Source: Albugo candida
Lineage: Eukaryota; Oomycota; Peronosporomycetes; Albuginales; Albuginaceae
Reading direction: 5' to 3'
DNA: 64,000 nucleotides
Assembly: GCA_905220665.1 (NCBI GenBank)
Contig: CAJNAR010000164.1
Coordinates: forward strand, 1 to 64,000
Part shown: positions 23,782-35,060 of the stretch, piece by piece
Layout: every line of letters starts with the position of its first letter
Numbering within the stretch: position 1 is the stretch's first letter
Made by a program: the position numbers and the translations under genes
Notes under the pieces: generated by a model
Told to the model about the DNA's origin: nothing
The model's input: only the letters and a program-made list of their open reading frames with translations
Databases searched by the model: none

Positions 23782-26700
23782 CTAGGATCTGAGTTGCACT
23801 TGCCGTTCCACTCGCCTGTGCCGTACCCGCAGCAATGATCTTCGACTTCTGAAAAATCCACCAAATGATCCTTGCGTTGCGAGTTGATCCAGTACCTTTG
23901 CAAGCCGAATGCGTTCCTCGTGGTCGTAACACTGTCTTCGAAAGTACCGAACGTGCGCACTAAACGTGGTGTAGATCACGGAAAGTGCTGGAACTGTCGG
24001 AGTTGCTGATCGCTGATCGAACAAACGACGATTCCGATCTGTCCAGACGAAGTGCAGTGTCACCGCTTGCAATGCAAGCCACATATCCGATATAATTGCT
24101 AAATATTCTTTCCAATCCGACCGTAGTGTTGGTACGATTGCACATGCAATATGCGTCCAACGTGGTCGAAAGGAGAAAAACTGATCCCAACTAGGAAGTA
24201 ACTCTCTCCATAACTGTGCCGTGTGGTCGCACTCGAGAAAGAGATGTTGATCGGATTCCACTGCCCCACACGAAGTCTGCGTGCACAATATAATGTCGGG
24301 CTGAATATCCTTTAAGAACCAGAAACGAGATCGAACTGGCAACATCCGAAAGGCGAGACGAAACTGTAAATCCTCGAAAATTGGTAATACACGTTTTCGA
24401 AGATGCCGTGATGTAGCCATAAAAGTTCGGATTCGTTCTGAATCCAGTGCGTCCGATCTCTCCCGTGTTGACCAATGTGTCGACATCGGATGACTCTTGG
24501 TTGGTTCGGGAGGTTTCCAGACGATTCGTGAGAGTTGTGAGCGTGGAATGGATGGAAAATAATGTTTCCTTTCCTTGCTTTTTACTCCCACATAAAATGA
24601 TCTGCCACTTGTGGTTGGTATAATCCAAGTGATGAGACCAATCGTCAAGTGGATACGCTGGAGAATCTGAGTGACTTCATTGTAAAGTCGACTCAGCAAC
24701 TTTTCTTCAGACATATCCGACGTGTTCAGCTCTTCGTCGTTGTAATAGTTGGCGACGAAATCTTCCTTCGTTGGCCATGTGTCGCTTTCACGAAAAAAGT
24801 CTTGCAAACTTCGAACGTCGAAAAGTGTAGCAAATGTTTTTCGAAATGTTCGATGTGGTTCATCCACCATGCCAAGATTGTACCAAACGTTCTGTGTACT
24901 CGGATGACGAGTAGCAGCTTCGTAATGTAATTTTTGGTCGCAGTGAAACCACATCGGCTGTTCCATGTAGTACTGACGGCGTTGTGAAACATTTAAATCT
25001 GATATTGAAATGCTCCAATCCATCTGATGCCACATTCTAAATGCTTTTTTCCACCATGATGATATGCTCTCCCATTGAACCATTTTTCCATGTCGATTTG
25101 GTGCGATGGTGAATATATCCATCGGCTTGTGTGGTCCAAAGGGAGGTTGAATAAGTTGTAATAATTCCGTCGAAGCTGTTGTCCAATTCGCAGGAAGAAT
25201 TGTTGACGCATCGGATGCGAACTGCTGAAGGAATTGAATACGTTGTAGCTTTAGTCGTCCCACCAAAAAAGGAACTTGTAGTCCACCATCTTGTCGGCGA
25301 AGATATAAAAACTCTTTGCTGAGTAGGTGAACATGTTTTGAATCTTTTTTGTGTTTCCGACCAAGCACAAAGCGATTTAACATCGATTGCCACTGTCGAA
25401 TTGTCGCTGCTGGTATGTCTACGTGCATCGTGTAATGCCACAAACGTGATAAAATCATCGTCTGCGCAACCAGTAGTCGACCACGAACAGTTCTTGCTGT
25501 TCGAAACCATACACCAAACCCATCGTAAAAACGCTTGTCGAGAGTTGAAATAACCATCGAGCGAGTTGGTTTCTGGCCGAACGGAATACCCAAATACTTG
25601 ACCGAATCCTCCGGACCCATTATGGTCAAATTGGGAATACGTGGACATGGCTTGGTCCGATTCAACGAGAGCAAGGATGATTTACTCAAGTTGAGTTTCG
25701 CACCCGATCCATCGCAATAGACTTGGACGAGTTCAAGTTGCGTCAAAACACCATTTGGTGTCTCTGAAAGCAATGTCGAATCGTCCGCAAAAAATAATCC
25801 AGTTGCGACAGTCGTGCTATTAATCCAAATGCCATGTTCTTCATGTTGTCGAAGTAAATTTCCCAAAGGTTCGATCGTCATCAGAAAAAGTAATGCTGAG
25901 AGAGGATCACCTTGTTTCACTCCACGTTGTGGTGTAATGGATGGTGTGATATTTCCATTAATCATCAACTGCGCCTTTGTGTTATTGTACAAAAGACGAA
26001 CCCAGTCGATGAAACTTTTTCCAACGCCCATTTTTTCCAAAACGCGAAACATGTACGTCCAATTGACTCGATCATAAGCTTTCTCAAAGTCGAGAAAAGT
26101 TGCATAAGCTTCCTCCCCACGATGAGTGACCAAGTCTTGGATGTCGGTGAGATGTCGAATATGATGATGCATTGACCTTCCTCGCACGAATGCTTTTTGA
26201 TCCTGATGGATCAATTTTGGCAAAAAACGTTGCAATCGATACGCCAACACTTTTGAAAGTACTTTTACATCGACACAAAGCAGTGCGATCGGTCGATAGT
26301 TGCCAGGATCACCTCGTGATCCTTTTTTGTACAATAATGTTATTGCCGAGTGACGTTGTGATCGAAGTAGAATTCCTCTTTCCAGCTGATATTCGAACAC
26401 GATCTTCAGACACTCGCCAAACGTTTCCGGATCAAGCTGATAAAATGCAGCTGGTAGTCCATCCATACCTGGAGAAGAACTACTCCGCATGTGCTTGATC
26501 GCTTCCGCCATCTCGTTCGTACTTAACCGAGTGGAGAGACGGTCTTGCTCTACTGAGGCAAGTGAAACTTGAATCGAATCGAGTAACTTTTTTTGCTTTC
26601 TTTCACTTGGATCATATGAGTCGGTCTCTGAGCTATAAAGAGAGCCCATGACACCACCCCAATGATCTCTGAATTCGTCAATAATCTCCCTCGGGTTCGA

Positions 26701-27961
26701 TGTCACTGTACCACATTTTTTGGTAACATTTTCGATCGGCACGCGACGACAAGAACTATCCGGAGGGCGAAAAAAATACTTTGAAGAGTTCTCCATATGC
26801 TTCACGTGATGGTCGAAGCTTTCATCTTGGTTGTATTTCGCGTTGTTTTCGACTGAAAGTCGAAATTGTTCGAGACTCGATTCGTAAAAGTACCGTGACT
26901 CATTGGTGTCGTGGATGCGATATCGAGCTGCTGCGACTTCCAAAACACGCTGGCTAGACTCAACATCACGTCGGCTATCTTGTGCAACCTTTTTACGATT
27001 CCTTGAAGCTGTTTCTTGATTTTCGTCTTCCAACTTTCCCACATTTTACCGGGATTCGAAGTTGTCCGTAACTGGTTGAGCACCAAATTCGCTTCCAATT
27101 TGATTGCTTCGACAACTTTAGGATATTCAAATAGTCGTAATGAGCATTTCCAATATCCTCGACCGGGTGATTGAGTTGGATTTGCAAAAGTTACTTTTTG
27201 TGCCAGATGATCTCCCGCATGTCGTGGACGAAAATACGCAGAGGTTTTGTATACCATATTGAATAGCTCTTCCGACATGCAGATATAATCTAATCGATTC
27301 TTGCGCGGTAATGGTCCTGTAAAGACGTTTTCAGTCGGATGTTGAATTCGCCAAGCGTCTACCACACCCAACTGTGAATGCCATTCCAAACAGCTAATCG
27401 ACTTCGTTCGTGTCGAATTGTTCCACTCGAAGCATCGATAGCTGGATCGAGTGGTGTGTTGAAATCACCAAACACGATATGTGTTGCGGTCGATTCGAAA
27501 GTGTTGGAAAGCAATAACTCATAAAAACCCACTCGTTCCTCGGCCTCGACCGGTGCATATACATTGTGAATGTACACCGGTGCGTCGTGAATGATGAAAC
27601 GCACAACCAAATAACGATTTCGAATGCTTCGATCGGTGAGTTCTTCAGCTGTTGTATAACCGGGAAAGTCCGAACGAAGGATTGTCATGACGCCGCCACT
27701 GCGGTTTTGAGTCGGATGGAGAAAAGCACTGTTGTGATCATTGACAAACATTTTGTGCTGCATTTTTGAGGATAATAAAAATTGAAATGATTCCAGTTGG
27801 TTGTGATCGTGAAACTTGGTTTCTTGAACACAACAAATGGAGTATTGTGATACGATGTGGTCGATAAAAAGATGACCGTTTTTATGTATTCCATTAACAT
27901 TCACCGTAAGTGCTGAGATATTGTTCCACGTTGAAATCATCGAGGAGCCCTTAGCATTCAC
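23782..27961 (-). pseudogene. LINE ORF2: AP endonuclease and reverse transcriptase, two frameshifts
   Basis: Makes the target nick and copies the RNA at the nick. The endonuclease is at 27940-27150 with CVQETKF, NVYAPV, GDFNTPLDPAID and RLDYI motifs. The 1086-codon reverse transcriptase frame is at 27042-23782 with FLDFEKAYDRVNW, TPQRGVKQGDPLSALLF, FFADDSTLL (catalytic FADD near 25785) and YLGIPFG. Near the C-terminus a C-x(10)-H-x(4)-C-x-H-like cluster (CGAVESDQHLFLECDH, near 24250) follows FRLAFRMLPVRSRFW. The frame changes at about 27375 and about 27020; each looks like a single-base indel, the second next to an A-rich run. Apart from these the frame is open over more than 4 kb. Confidence 0.9.
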
Positions 27962-30421
27962 GCTGAAGTGGACCAGTAATCAACCTCATTTCACCATCTT
28001 GTTGTGAGAGGTGAAGTGTTGTGTGCTCCTCTGGAAAAAAGCTGAGATTGACGGAAAGCTCAGCGATGTCACCATGGAGAAGTCCACGCCATCTACCTCC
28101 AAACCATTGAGACCAACACTTTATGCCAACGTCGGAGCGGAAGAAGGATATGATCACATTGGTTGGAAGTAAACGACAATGATGACTCGGAATCCAGATC
28201 ACTGGTCCATCGGTGAGATATTGGATCCAGTGGTCGTTGGTGTAGAATGTCGGAGCAGTACACATGAATAAAAGTTCCAACAACGCGAGAGCTTTCGTTG
28301 CTCGAGTCAAACCGATAACGATGTCCGGCACTGACGTCCACCACGACATTACTTTCTCGAACAGTACAGATCGCTTGGAGGGAACTTTTCCACCAACGTG
28401 GCGACTCCATCGTGTCTCAAACGTAACATCTTCGCCGAGATTGTGAGTTGCAAAAACGCGATTTATCATAAGTAGATGAGCCACTTCATCCAAAGCTTTA
28501 TCATTCGACTCCATACACGAAAGTAGCACACCATTCATCGTGATCGGATGATCAAGTGCCGCTCGGATGATTTTGTCCGGATTTGTGCAGAACTGGATTA
28601 GCTTCCGCACATGAGGGATGCAAGAATCCGCTTGAACCAGCTTGTCCGGTCGGAGTGAGTGAAGGGCATTTTTCGAATCGATTTCCATCAGCTCCCCTAT
28701 TTCACCAACTCGGGTTGGTCGTTCCGATTTCTCGATTGTTGTATGACGTTTTTGATAAAAGTGTGCCGCCTCTTTCGAGGTGGCCACCTCTTTTGGCATC
28801 CGTGCTTTCACGGGGATGATTTGGACGCGATTGCCATTCTCTGGATTGGCAACCGCTGTTACTTCTTCGATCTCCACCTCCATAGTTGCGAGCACGGAAA
28901 AATAGTTACTCGTCGCTAGTTTTGGAAGCGCAAGAGGTGGTGCTTTGGAGACCATTTGGTCGAACGGCTCCACCCGATTACGTTTTCCACTCGTCCAAGC
29001 CAACTTCATGGATACATCCCCATCCCGCTCTACCCGTGGTTGGGAGTGTGACTGACTGGTCAGTTGGAGGATGGGAGGTGTGTGTTGCAATAAAGCTTGT
29101 GCTCCTGGTGGTGTGATAGTGGGGGGAGTGTTGAGCTCCAACGAGATTTGATCGGAGAGCTTCCGGTCGGGTTTCCTCGCTTTCAATTCTTGACTGAGAA
29201 CTGGCTTCACTACTTTTTGTGGTGCCACCACGAGCTCCGTTGGCGCGTTTGTTTGTTTTGGTTGCTGGTGTGGTTTTTGTTGCGGTTGATTTTGAATGTG
29301 GTTTTGCTTTTTCTTTTGCTTGTTCGATTGTTGTTGCCGTGCTCCCGTGGTTGATATAGCGCACAAATCCAAGCAATAAGGACCACGTTGACCAAAACGT
29401 GGTCGTTCCGATGGGATAGGAGCGTGTTTCCCTCGCACAGGGTAAAGCATCTTTTCGTATGCAATTTGTTCGCATACTTTACCGATGCGGACCAGCTGTG
29501 GAGGGCATGTAGGAGTACTAAAGTACACTCTCCACGTCGACATCACGACACCCTTGCACGGAACAGTTTCGCGGAAAGTAGCAAAGACTACTGGACATCC
29601 TAGACTGTGAAGGGAACGTAAAATCGGAATCCGTTCTTCCTCCACGCCCACTCCAAATATATCCAGATAGTATTTGGATTCGAGAGAATCGTACTCCCGA
29701 AAAAAGTATTGAGACCCGAGGATGGTTATCGGCTGGCACTCCAGCTGTTGACAAGCATCCTCGGTGGAGACCATCACTCGAAGATTGCCACCAGGCATCT
29801 TTGAGACTTGAGCAATGGCTCTGCTCTCCAGTAGACTCTCGAATACTGGATTCCCATGATCCTTCATAAGGGAAGACAGGATTTTTCCATTTGGAGTACG
29901 CACCAACGCTTGACCTGTTTCCAGAATCATGGGAAAGGTGGCTTTGGAGACCTTAAAAGGCCTCGCTGCCTCCAATTTTTCTGCCAACACCGACCACTCG
30001 GGATGTTGTCCATCAGCATACAATCGCATAATAGACTCGATGTCCGAGGCTTTAGGCTTTGGAAGCTCCACGCGAAATTTCGCCCTAGCCTGGTCCTTAC
30101 GCAAGGACTCCTGTGACCTGATCAGGTCAGCCAAAGTGGGACTTTTAGTGTCGTCCACACTTGCAGTTGCCTTTGGGTCATCCTGTGACGAGGCAACGAT
30201 AGTACCGCATGTACCACCGGTACCACATCCGACACCTGTAGTACCGTATTGACCAGTACCGTCACACTGGGGGTGGGGGTACTTTCCACGTCATCACACA
30301 GGGGTGATGACTGATCAACAATCATACAATCACCCAAAACAGGGTGACTCATGAGGGTTGCCACGTCAGTACAAGTGGACGCTAGCACCCTTGGTTGTGT
30401 CGATATGTCGACTTGAACCAT
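27951..30421 (-). pseudogene. LINE ORF1 (nucleic-acid-binding protein), frameshifted near its start
   Basis: The 735-codon main frame (30158-27951) begins with charged sequence (SQESLRKDQARAKFRVELPK) and has a structured N-terminal half. A Q/K/N-rich low-complexity centre follows (near 29260-29350, many QQ and KK), then a C-terminal half with no recognisable CCHC knuckle. Homologous pieces occur in LINE-3. An ATG at 30421 opens another frame (MVQVDISTQPRVLAS) that continues into the main frame only if a one-base shift occurs at the C-rich stretch near 30270-30290 (complement of gggggtgggggtac). This is either an inactivating indel or a sequencing error in a homopolymer. ORF1 stops at 27951, about 10 nt before the first ATG of ORF2. 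Confidence 0.82.
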
Positions 30422-30718
30422 TGTTTTCGAGAGGAAAGAGGTGAAAAAAGTTGTTTTTTCGAGTTGTGTTTACTAAATTGGCGGGTTACTTAGTAGCCGG
30501 CAAATTGAGAAGTGCGCGGTTTGAGCCCACCCAAGCAATAAGCTCGGAAAATATCTGCCTCCCTAGGTTTGAAGTCAGACTTAAGTGATATTCACACGGT
30601 CAGGGACTCATGATAGGATAAGGAAGGTAGTTAAAAACCCAGATAAACAGTGTAAAGAAATCCTTGACAATCTAAACGCCCACAGCCACTAATTTATTGT
30701 CCAATAGCTGAAAGTTGA

Positions 30719-33535
30719 TTAGCCTGATGTGTTCCACACTGGTTCAGGGACATCAGCTTCAATACTCCCCCTGAACGATAAATTCTTAATGTTGGACTTA
30801 ATCAAAAGTTGTTCAAATTTCTTCGTCGGCAGTGGCTTGGTCAGAAAATCAGCCAACTGATACCTGGTGTCAATGTATTGAAGCTTGATATTTTTGGCCT
30901 TTATTTGTTCACCGACAAAATGGTACCGTATGTCGATATGCTTCGCTCGACTCTGGTATCTATCGTTGTTGGCAATTGCAATTGCACTTTGGCTGTCTTC
31001 ATGAATGACCACTGAATCATCAATCCTCACCTTTAACTCTGATAATAAACTTTTGACCCACATGACTTCCTGTATGCATAACGAGATAGCAATATATTCA
31101 GCTTCGGCTGTGCTGAGAGCCACACTCTGCTGTACTTTTGATTTAAATATAACTGGAGAGTTGTTTATCATCACCATTATACCGGAGGTTGATCTTCTTG
31201 TCTCCTTGTCGCTTGCCCAATCCGCATCACTGTAAGCACTGACTTCGATATTTCCTGGCATAGCCTCATAACATATTCCTTCATTGCAGTTGATTTCAGG
31301 TAACGCAAAACACGGATTGCTGCATTCCAGTGTTGTTCACTTGGTTGCTCCAGGTGTCGATTGAGCTGGCAAACCGTGAAAGTAATATCTGGTCTTGTGC
31401 CCGTTGCGATGTACAGAAGAGAGCCGACAAGTGAGCGATATGGTCGGTTTTCCATTCTCAAATCTTTTTCTTCTGACTTCGTTAAGTAAAGCCCCGGAAC
31501 ATTTGGATTATATACTGACTTCGCGTTTACTTGGTTGAACTTCTCGACCAATCTCCGTATGAAAGCTGCTTGACTGATCTTCATTTGTCGCAGTTCTTGT
31601 TTGTATTCCACTTCAATACCAAGGATAAATCGCACCTTTCCCAGGATCTTTAGACTGAAGTGACTCGAAAGTTCGTTTGCAACCTTCTTGATCGAGTCGA
31701 TGATTTTGGCTCCGATGAGCATTTCATCGACATATAATGGGACATAAACCCATGACATGGAATCTTTGCGTACAAACATACATGAGTCTGATAGACATTT
31801 TGCAAACCCCATCTGAGCAAATACAGTTGATATTGTCTTGGACCAAGTCACAGCTGCTTGTTTAAGTCCATATAGACTTCGATTGAGCTTGAAAATTTGG
31901 TTTGGCTTGCTTTCAACACCTTGAGGTGGATAGATGAACACATCTTCTTCCATATAACCGTTAAGAAAGGCCGTATCAGCATCATACTGATGAATGGTAA
32001 GAGATTGATGGCAGCAGATTGCCAGAAAAATACGAATTGAGTTTAAATTCGCGACTGGGGAATACGTATATGTGTAGTCAACACCATAAGTTTGTCGATA
32101 TCCTAGTGCCACCAATCTTGCCTTAAACCGCTCAACTTCTCCGTCTTCGTTTCGTTTAATTTTAAAAACCCATTTGGTTCCGATAGCCTTTTTGTCTGCC
32201 TTTTTTGTTACGGCCGTCCACGTTTGTTTTTTGTTTAGTGCTTGAAGCTCGGCCTGAATCGCAGTATACCATACTTCCGATCGAGGTGACTCCAGGGCCT
32301 CTTGATAGGATGATGGAGCTTCTATCGCTGCATTCCCTTGTTCGTATTCAATACGATATCTTTTGGATGGACGGTTCATGGTATTAGAATTTGTTACTGG
32401 AACGATAGAAGTAGACGATTCCACTGGTACTATTGATTGCGACGATTGATCTGGTGGAGGTGCCAAGGGGGCATCGTGCCCAATTTGAGGGTTTCCAGAA
32501 ACCGGGTAGCTTTCGAAATTATCCAGTCTCCCCCTGGGTACAATGGCCTGAATAGTGCTAAAATCGTCTTCCGTAAAATCCATATCGACGTTGAGAGATG
32601 TCTGGTAAGCATCCAAAGAGCGCTGCCCCTGAGTCGAATATCCGTCAAATCTTCGTTCGCATTTGTTGACGCTTCAGTCGGATCTACATCCATGCTCTCG
32701 ACATGCGGAATTGTCCTGATCGGTATTTGTTCGCTTACTTCGTCACACTGACAATCATTTCGATTTTGTTCGGATGATTTATCTCCAATAACAACCTGAA
32801 CATATTTTGTCTCGGCTAATTCTTGAAATTGCGCTGAACGAGTAATCTCGATTTTCTGCGACTCAAAATCCCATACGCGGAATCCTTTCATTTTGTCCGA
32901 ACATCCGAGGAACATACATTTGACCGCCTTCTTGTTCAACTTCATCCGTCGTGAGTTCTCAATATGAGCAAAACCTCGAGCACCAAATACACGTAAATAA
33001 GTAAGACATGGCTTGAAAAAGATCCATCCCTTGACATTTTCGATAATTTTGATTATGGGATCGTACTCATCCGAGAGACTCCCAAGTAATATTACTAATT
33101 GCTCATCCATACTAATTACATCCCCACAAGCTTGCATCGAAAGGCATAATTCATCAAATTTCATAAAAGTTCCATAATATTCTGACTCTTTTCCATTCGG
33201 AATTCATGAAGTCTTCGCCGGTTTCGTACTCCGTTGTGTATACTATTTCGAAGGTAAAAGTTCTTTAGAATCTCTCATAACTGAGAGGTTGTACAAGCGC
33301 CTCTGATCATCACCTGGAGACTCGGGCTGATTGACATTGAAATGATTGCGAAGGCTTTAAGGTCGTTGACTTTCCAGATTGCCAAAGCTGCAGGATCTTC
33401 GCTGAGTGACTCCGACTTGTCGATATGATGCAGCAAACCCTTCTTTATCAGCTTCATACGCGCGTTGAACTCCCATCTAAAGTAATTGTCCTCGCCAAGG
33501 AGTTCGTCGACCGCGTTCTGAGTATTTGGGCTCAT
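30719..33535 (-). pseudogene. Copia-3 gag-pol, internally deleted
   Basis: Gag starts at an ATG at 33535 inside the primer-site-like sequence. The gag N-terminus (GEDNYFRWEFNARMKL, WKVNDLKAFAII) is followed by a stop near 33275, then gag resumes at 33164 (FDELCLSMQ, LVILLGSLSDEYD). Near 33020 it jumps from the gag ENVKGWIF block straight into the integrase C-terminal block (YLRVFGARGFAHI). The knuckle, protease and integrase core are missing. Reverse transcriptase (32290-31400) is largely open; its active-site segment near 31730 reads YVDE instead of YVDD. RNase H (31260-30780) has SDADWASD and KHIDIRYHF. The reverse transcriptase and RNase H frames are separated by a frame change near 31220. 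Confidence 0.87.
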
Positions 33536-33539
33536 AACC

Positions 33540-34018
33540 TTTTGAGCACTTTAGATAGATTTTTGAAAAGTAAGATATATTAAATGTAGGAGGTCCTTAG
33601 TTCACTTTACTAGCTAGTCTAAGCCTTCTCGTTCTAAACGCCCACAGCATGGGTCCCTACATCGATACCTGTCGACCACTTTATGGGTCCGTACCCAGCT
33701 CAGTCGGTTAAGGACTTGAGCGCACGGACCCCTTGCCGGAGGTCGTTAGTTCGATTCCCGGCAGTGTGGGCAGCGGTTTGAGTCCACCCAAGCAATAAGC
33801 TTGGAAAATATCTGCCTCCCTAGGTTTGAAGTCAGACTTGAGTGATATTCACACGGTCAGGGACTCATGATAGGATAAGGAAGGTAGTTAAAAAACCAGA
33901 TAAACAATGTAATGAAATCCTTGACAATCTAAACGCCCACAGCCACTAATTTATTGTTCATTAGCTGAAAGTTGATTAGCCTGATGTGTTCCACACTGGT
34001 TCAGGGACATCAGCTTCA
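33540..34018 (-). repeat. 5' LTR of Copia-3 (contains the SINE)
   Basis: About 479 bp, of which about 295 bp is SINE plus one duplicated target. The LTR itself is therefore near 185 bp, shorter than the 225-227 bp of Copia-1 and Copia-2. The matching 3' LTR is split by the LINE. Confidence 0.85.
33648..33927 (+). mobile_element. tRNA-derived SINE, intact copy in the 5' LTR of Copia-3
   Basis: About 280 bp between direct repeats tctaaacgcccacag at 33633-33647 and 33928-33942, the expected target-site duplication. The head carries RNA polymerase III-type promoter boxes: cagctcagtcgg (about 33700) and gttcgattccc (about 33754). The body and tail (ctccctaggtttgaagtcag, ending aaatccttgacaa) are unrelated to tRNA. 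There is no long poly(A). Because it is present in both LTRs, it entered before or during the last retrotransposition of this copia lineage. Confidence 0.85.
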
Positions 34019-34875
34019 ATATATATGCTATGTACACTTTTTATTTATATGTAAAGGACTTGTTATATTCACTCCTTTTCAAGTCACGTGACACACATTA
34101 TTATGCGTTCAAACATCATCGTCTTTCACACCCAGTATTTATGCGAGCATACCGATGATTTGATGAAACTCACTGACAGGAATGATCACTGAAAATTGGA
34201 CCGATTGGGTAAACTTCTTCTTCTTTTGTAGAATTTCGTAGAAAAAATGTGATCACTCTTGCTCTAGCAACTCGATTAATTGTCCGCTATATACGCCCAA
34301 CAAGAGCACTTACATTTGTCCGCGGGACTTTGCTTCACCTATAAGCTTCTGAACGAGTGTGAGCGTCTCAGCGGGGAGGTAAAGAGATTGTAGATTTGAT
34401 CGATACATTTTGTAAATGGGAATCACAAAATCCTTTCCCTTGGATGAGATTTTTTGTAACTTTCAAACAAACTTTGATTTGTAAAGATAAGGCAGTAGTG
34501 AAGCAATATTAAAGCGCTTGGTCAAGGGCGAGTGGCTCTATGACTCGTTATAGTAACATTAATATAAGGATGTGTACCGGTACTTATGATTAAGCTGAAA
34601 AATCAGAAGATTGGCATTGAATCGTTGTGAGCTGCAGCTTTGTATTTAAATTGTATATATAATAGTGTGGGCCACGTGACTTGAACGGGAGTGAATATAA
34701 CCAAAAAGAAGTGAATGCCTAATTGAATGCATAATAATTTGTGTCACGTGACTTGAAAAGGAGTGAATATAAATAAAAAGTATACAGAGTATATATAGAC
34801 TTAGTATAAATATGTGTGCCACCTTACTTAAAAAGGGAGTGAATTTAACCAAAAAAGGAGTGAATACAATATAAG
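34019..34875. repeat. Foldback-like TIR element, right portion
   Basis: Contains an inverted pair, 34065-34112 (tcactccttttcaagtcacg) and 34722-34768 (cacgtgacttgaaaaggagt), and an outer arm to 34875 that pairs with 23147-23231. 'ggagtgaat' motifs recur at about 34688, 34761, 34838 and 34856. Without Copia-3 the element would be about 0.95 kb. The centre (34116-34690) shows no coding potential that I recognise, so it looks non-autonomous. Confidence 0.75.
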
Positions 34876-35060
34876 AATTCCCTTTATTTTTTCCGTTGCA
34901 TCTATTCAGACCAATCAGAGGCTATGGAGGGTAGGGGCTGGATAACGATTCCAGTAATTTTATTTTATTCATTCTGTTATATTTTTTAGACCAACCAGAG
35001 AACATTAATATATTAATTTATGGAGGCAGGGGGCTGGAAAGCGATTCCCTTTTGAATTAC
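34876..35060. repeat. Tandem MITE-like repeat (inverted relative to 22.3-22.6 kb)
   Basis: Two copies of the module with gaccaatcagaggc or gaccaaccagag and ggggctggataacgattcc or gggctggaaagcgattccc. These are the complements of the modules at 22345-22560. Confidence 0.72.

Larger units (their letters stand above)
23481..30515 (-). mobile_element. LINE-1 copy: near-full-length APE-type non-LTR retrotransposon inserted in the SINE
   Basis: 7035 bp, bounded by an exact 14-bp target duplication, gcggtttgagccca, at 23467-23480 and 30516-30529. The intact SINE in the other LTR shows the empty site near 33774 (gcggtttgagtcca). Order on the minus strand: 5' UTR (30515-30422), ORF1, ORF2 with apurinic endonuclease and reverse transcriptase, 3' UTR (23781-23481). 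The 3' end has no poly(A). The domain set fits the L1/Tx1-type LINEs. Exact duplications and long open frames imply recent insertion, although frameshifts are present. Confidence 0.92.
23326..30685 (+). mobile_element. tRNA-derived SINE in the 3' LTR of Copia-3, split by the LINE
   Basis: SINE body 23341-23480 plus 30530-30670. It is flanked by a 15-bp direct repeat, tctaaacgcccacag, at 23326-23340 and 30671-30685. The tRNA-like head has an A-box (cagctcagtcgg, about 23390) and a B-box (gttcgattccc, about 23443). The copy in the other LTR (33648-33927) is uninterrupted. Confidence 0.85.
23232..34018 (-). mobile_element. Copia-3, internally deleted Ty1/copia element carrying a SINE in both LTRs and a LINE in one
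   Basis: The 5' LTR is 33540-34018. The 3' LTR is split into 23232-23480 and 30516-30761 by the LINE. The purine tract complementary to actccccctg lies next to 30761, and the primer-site-like ggttatgagccc (complement of 33528-33539) lies at the inner end of the 5' LTR. AT-rich 'tata' sequence lies on both outer flanks, consistent with but not proving a target duplication. The internal region is only about 2.8 kb because the zinc knuckle, protease and integrase core are deleted, so the copy moved or decayed as a non-autonomous element. Confidence 0.88.
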
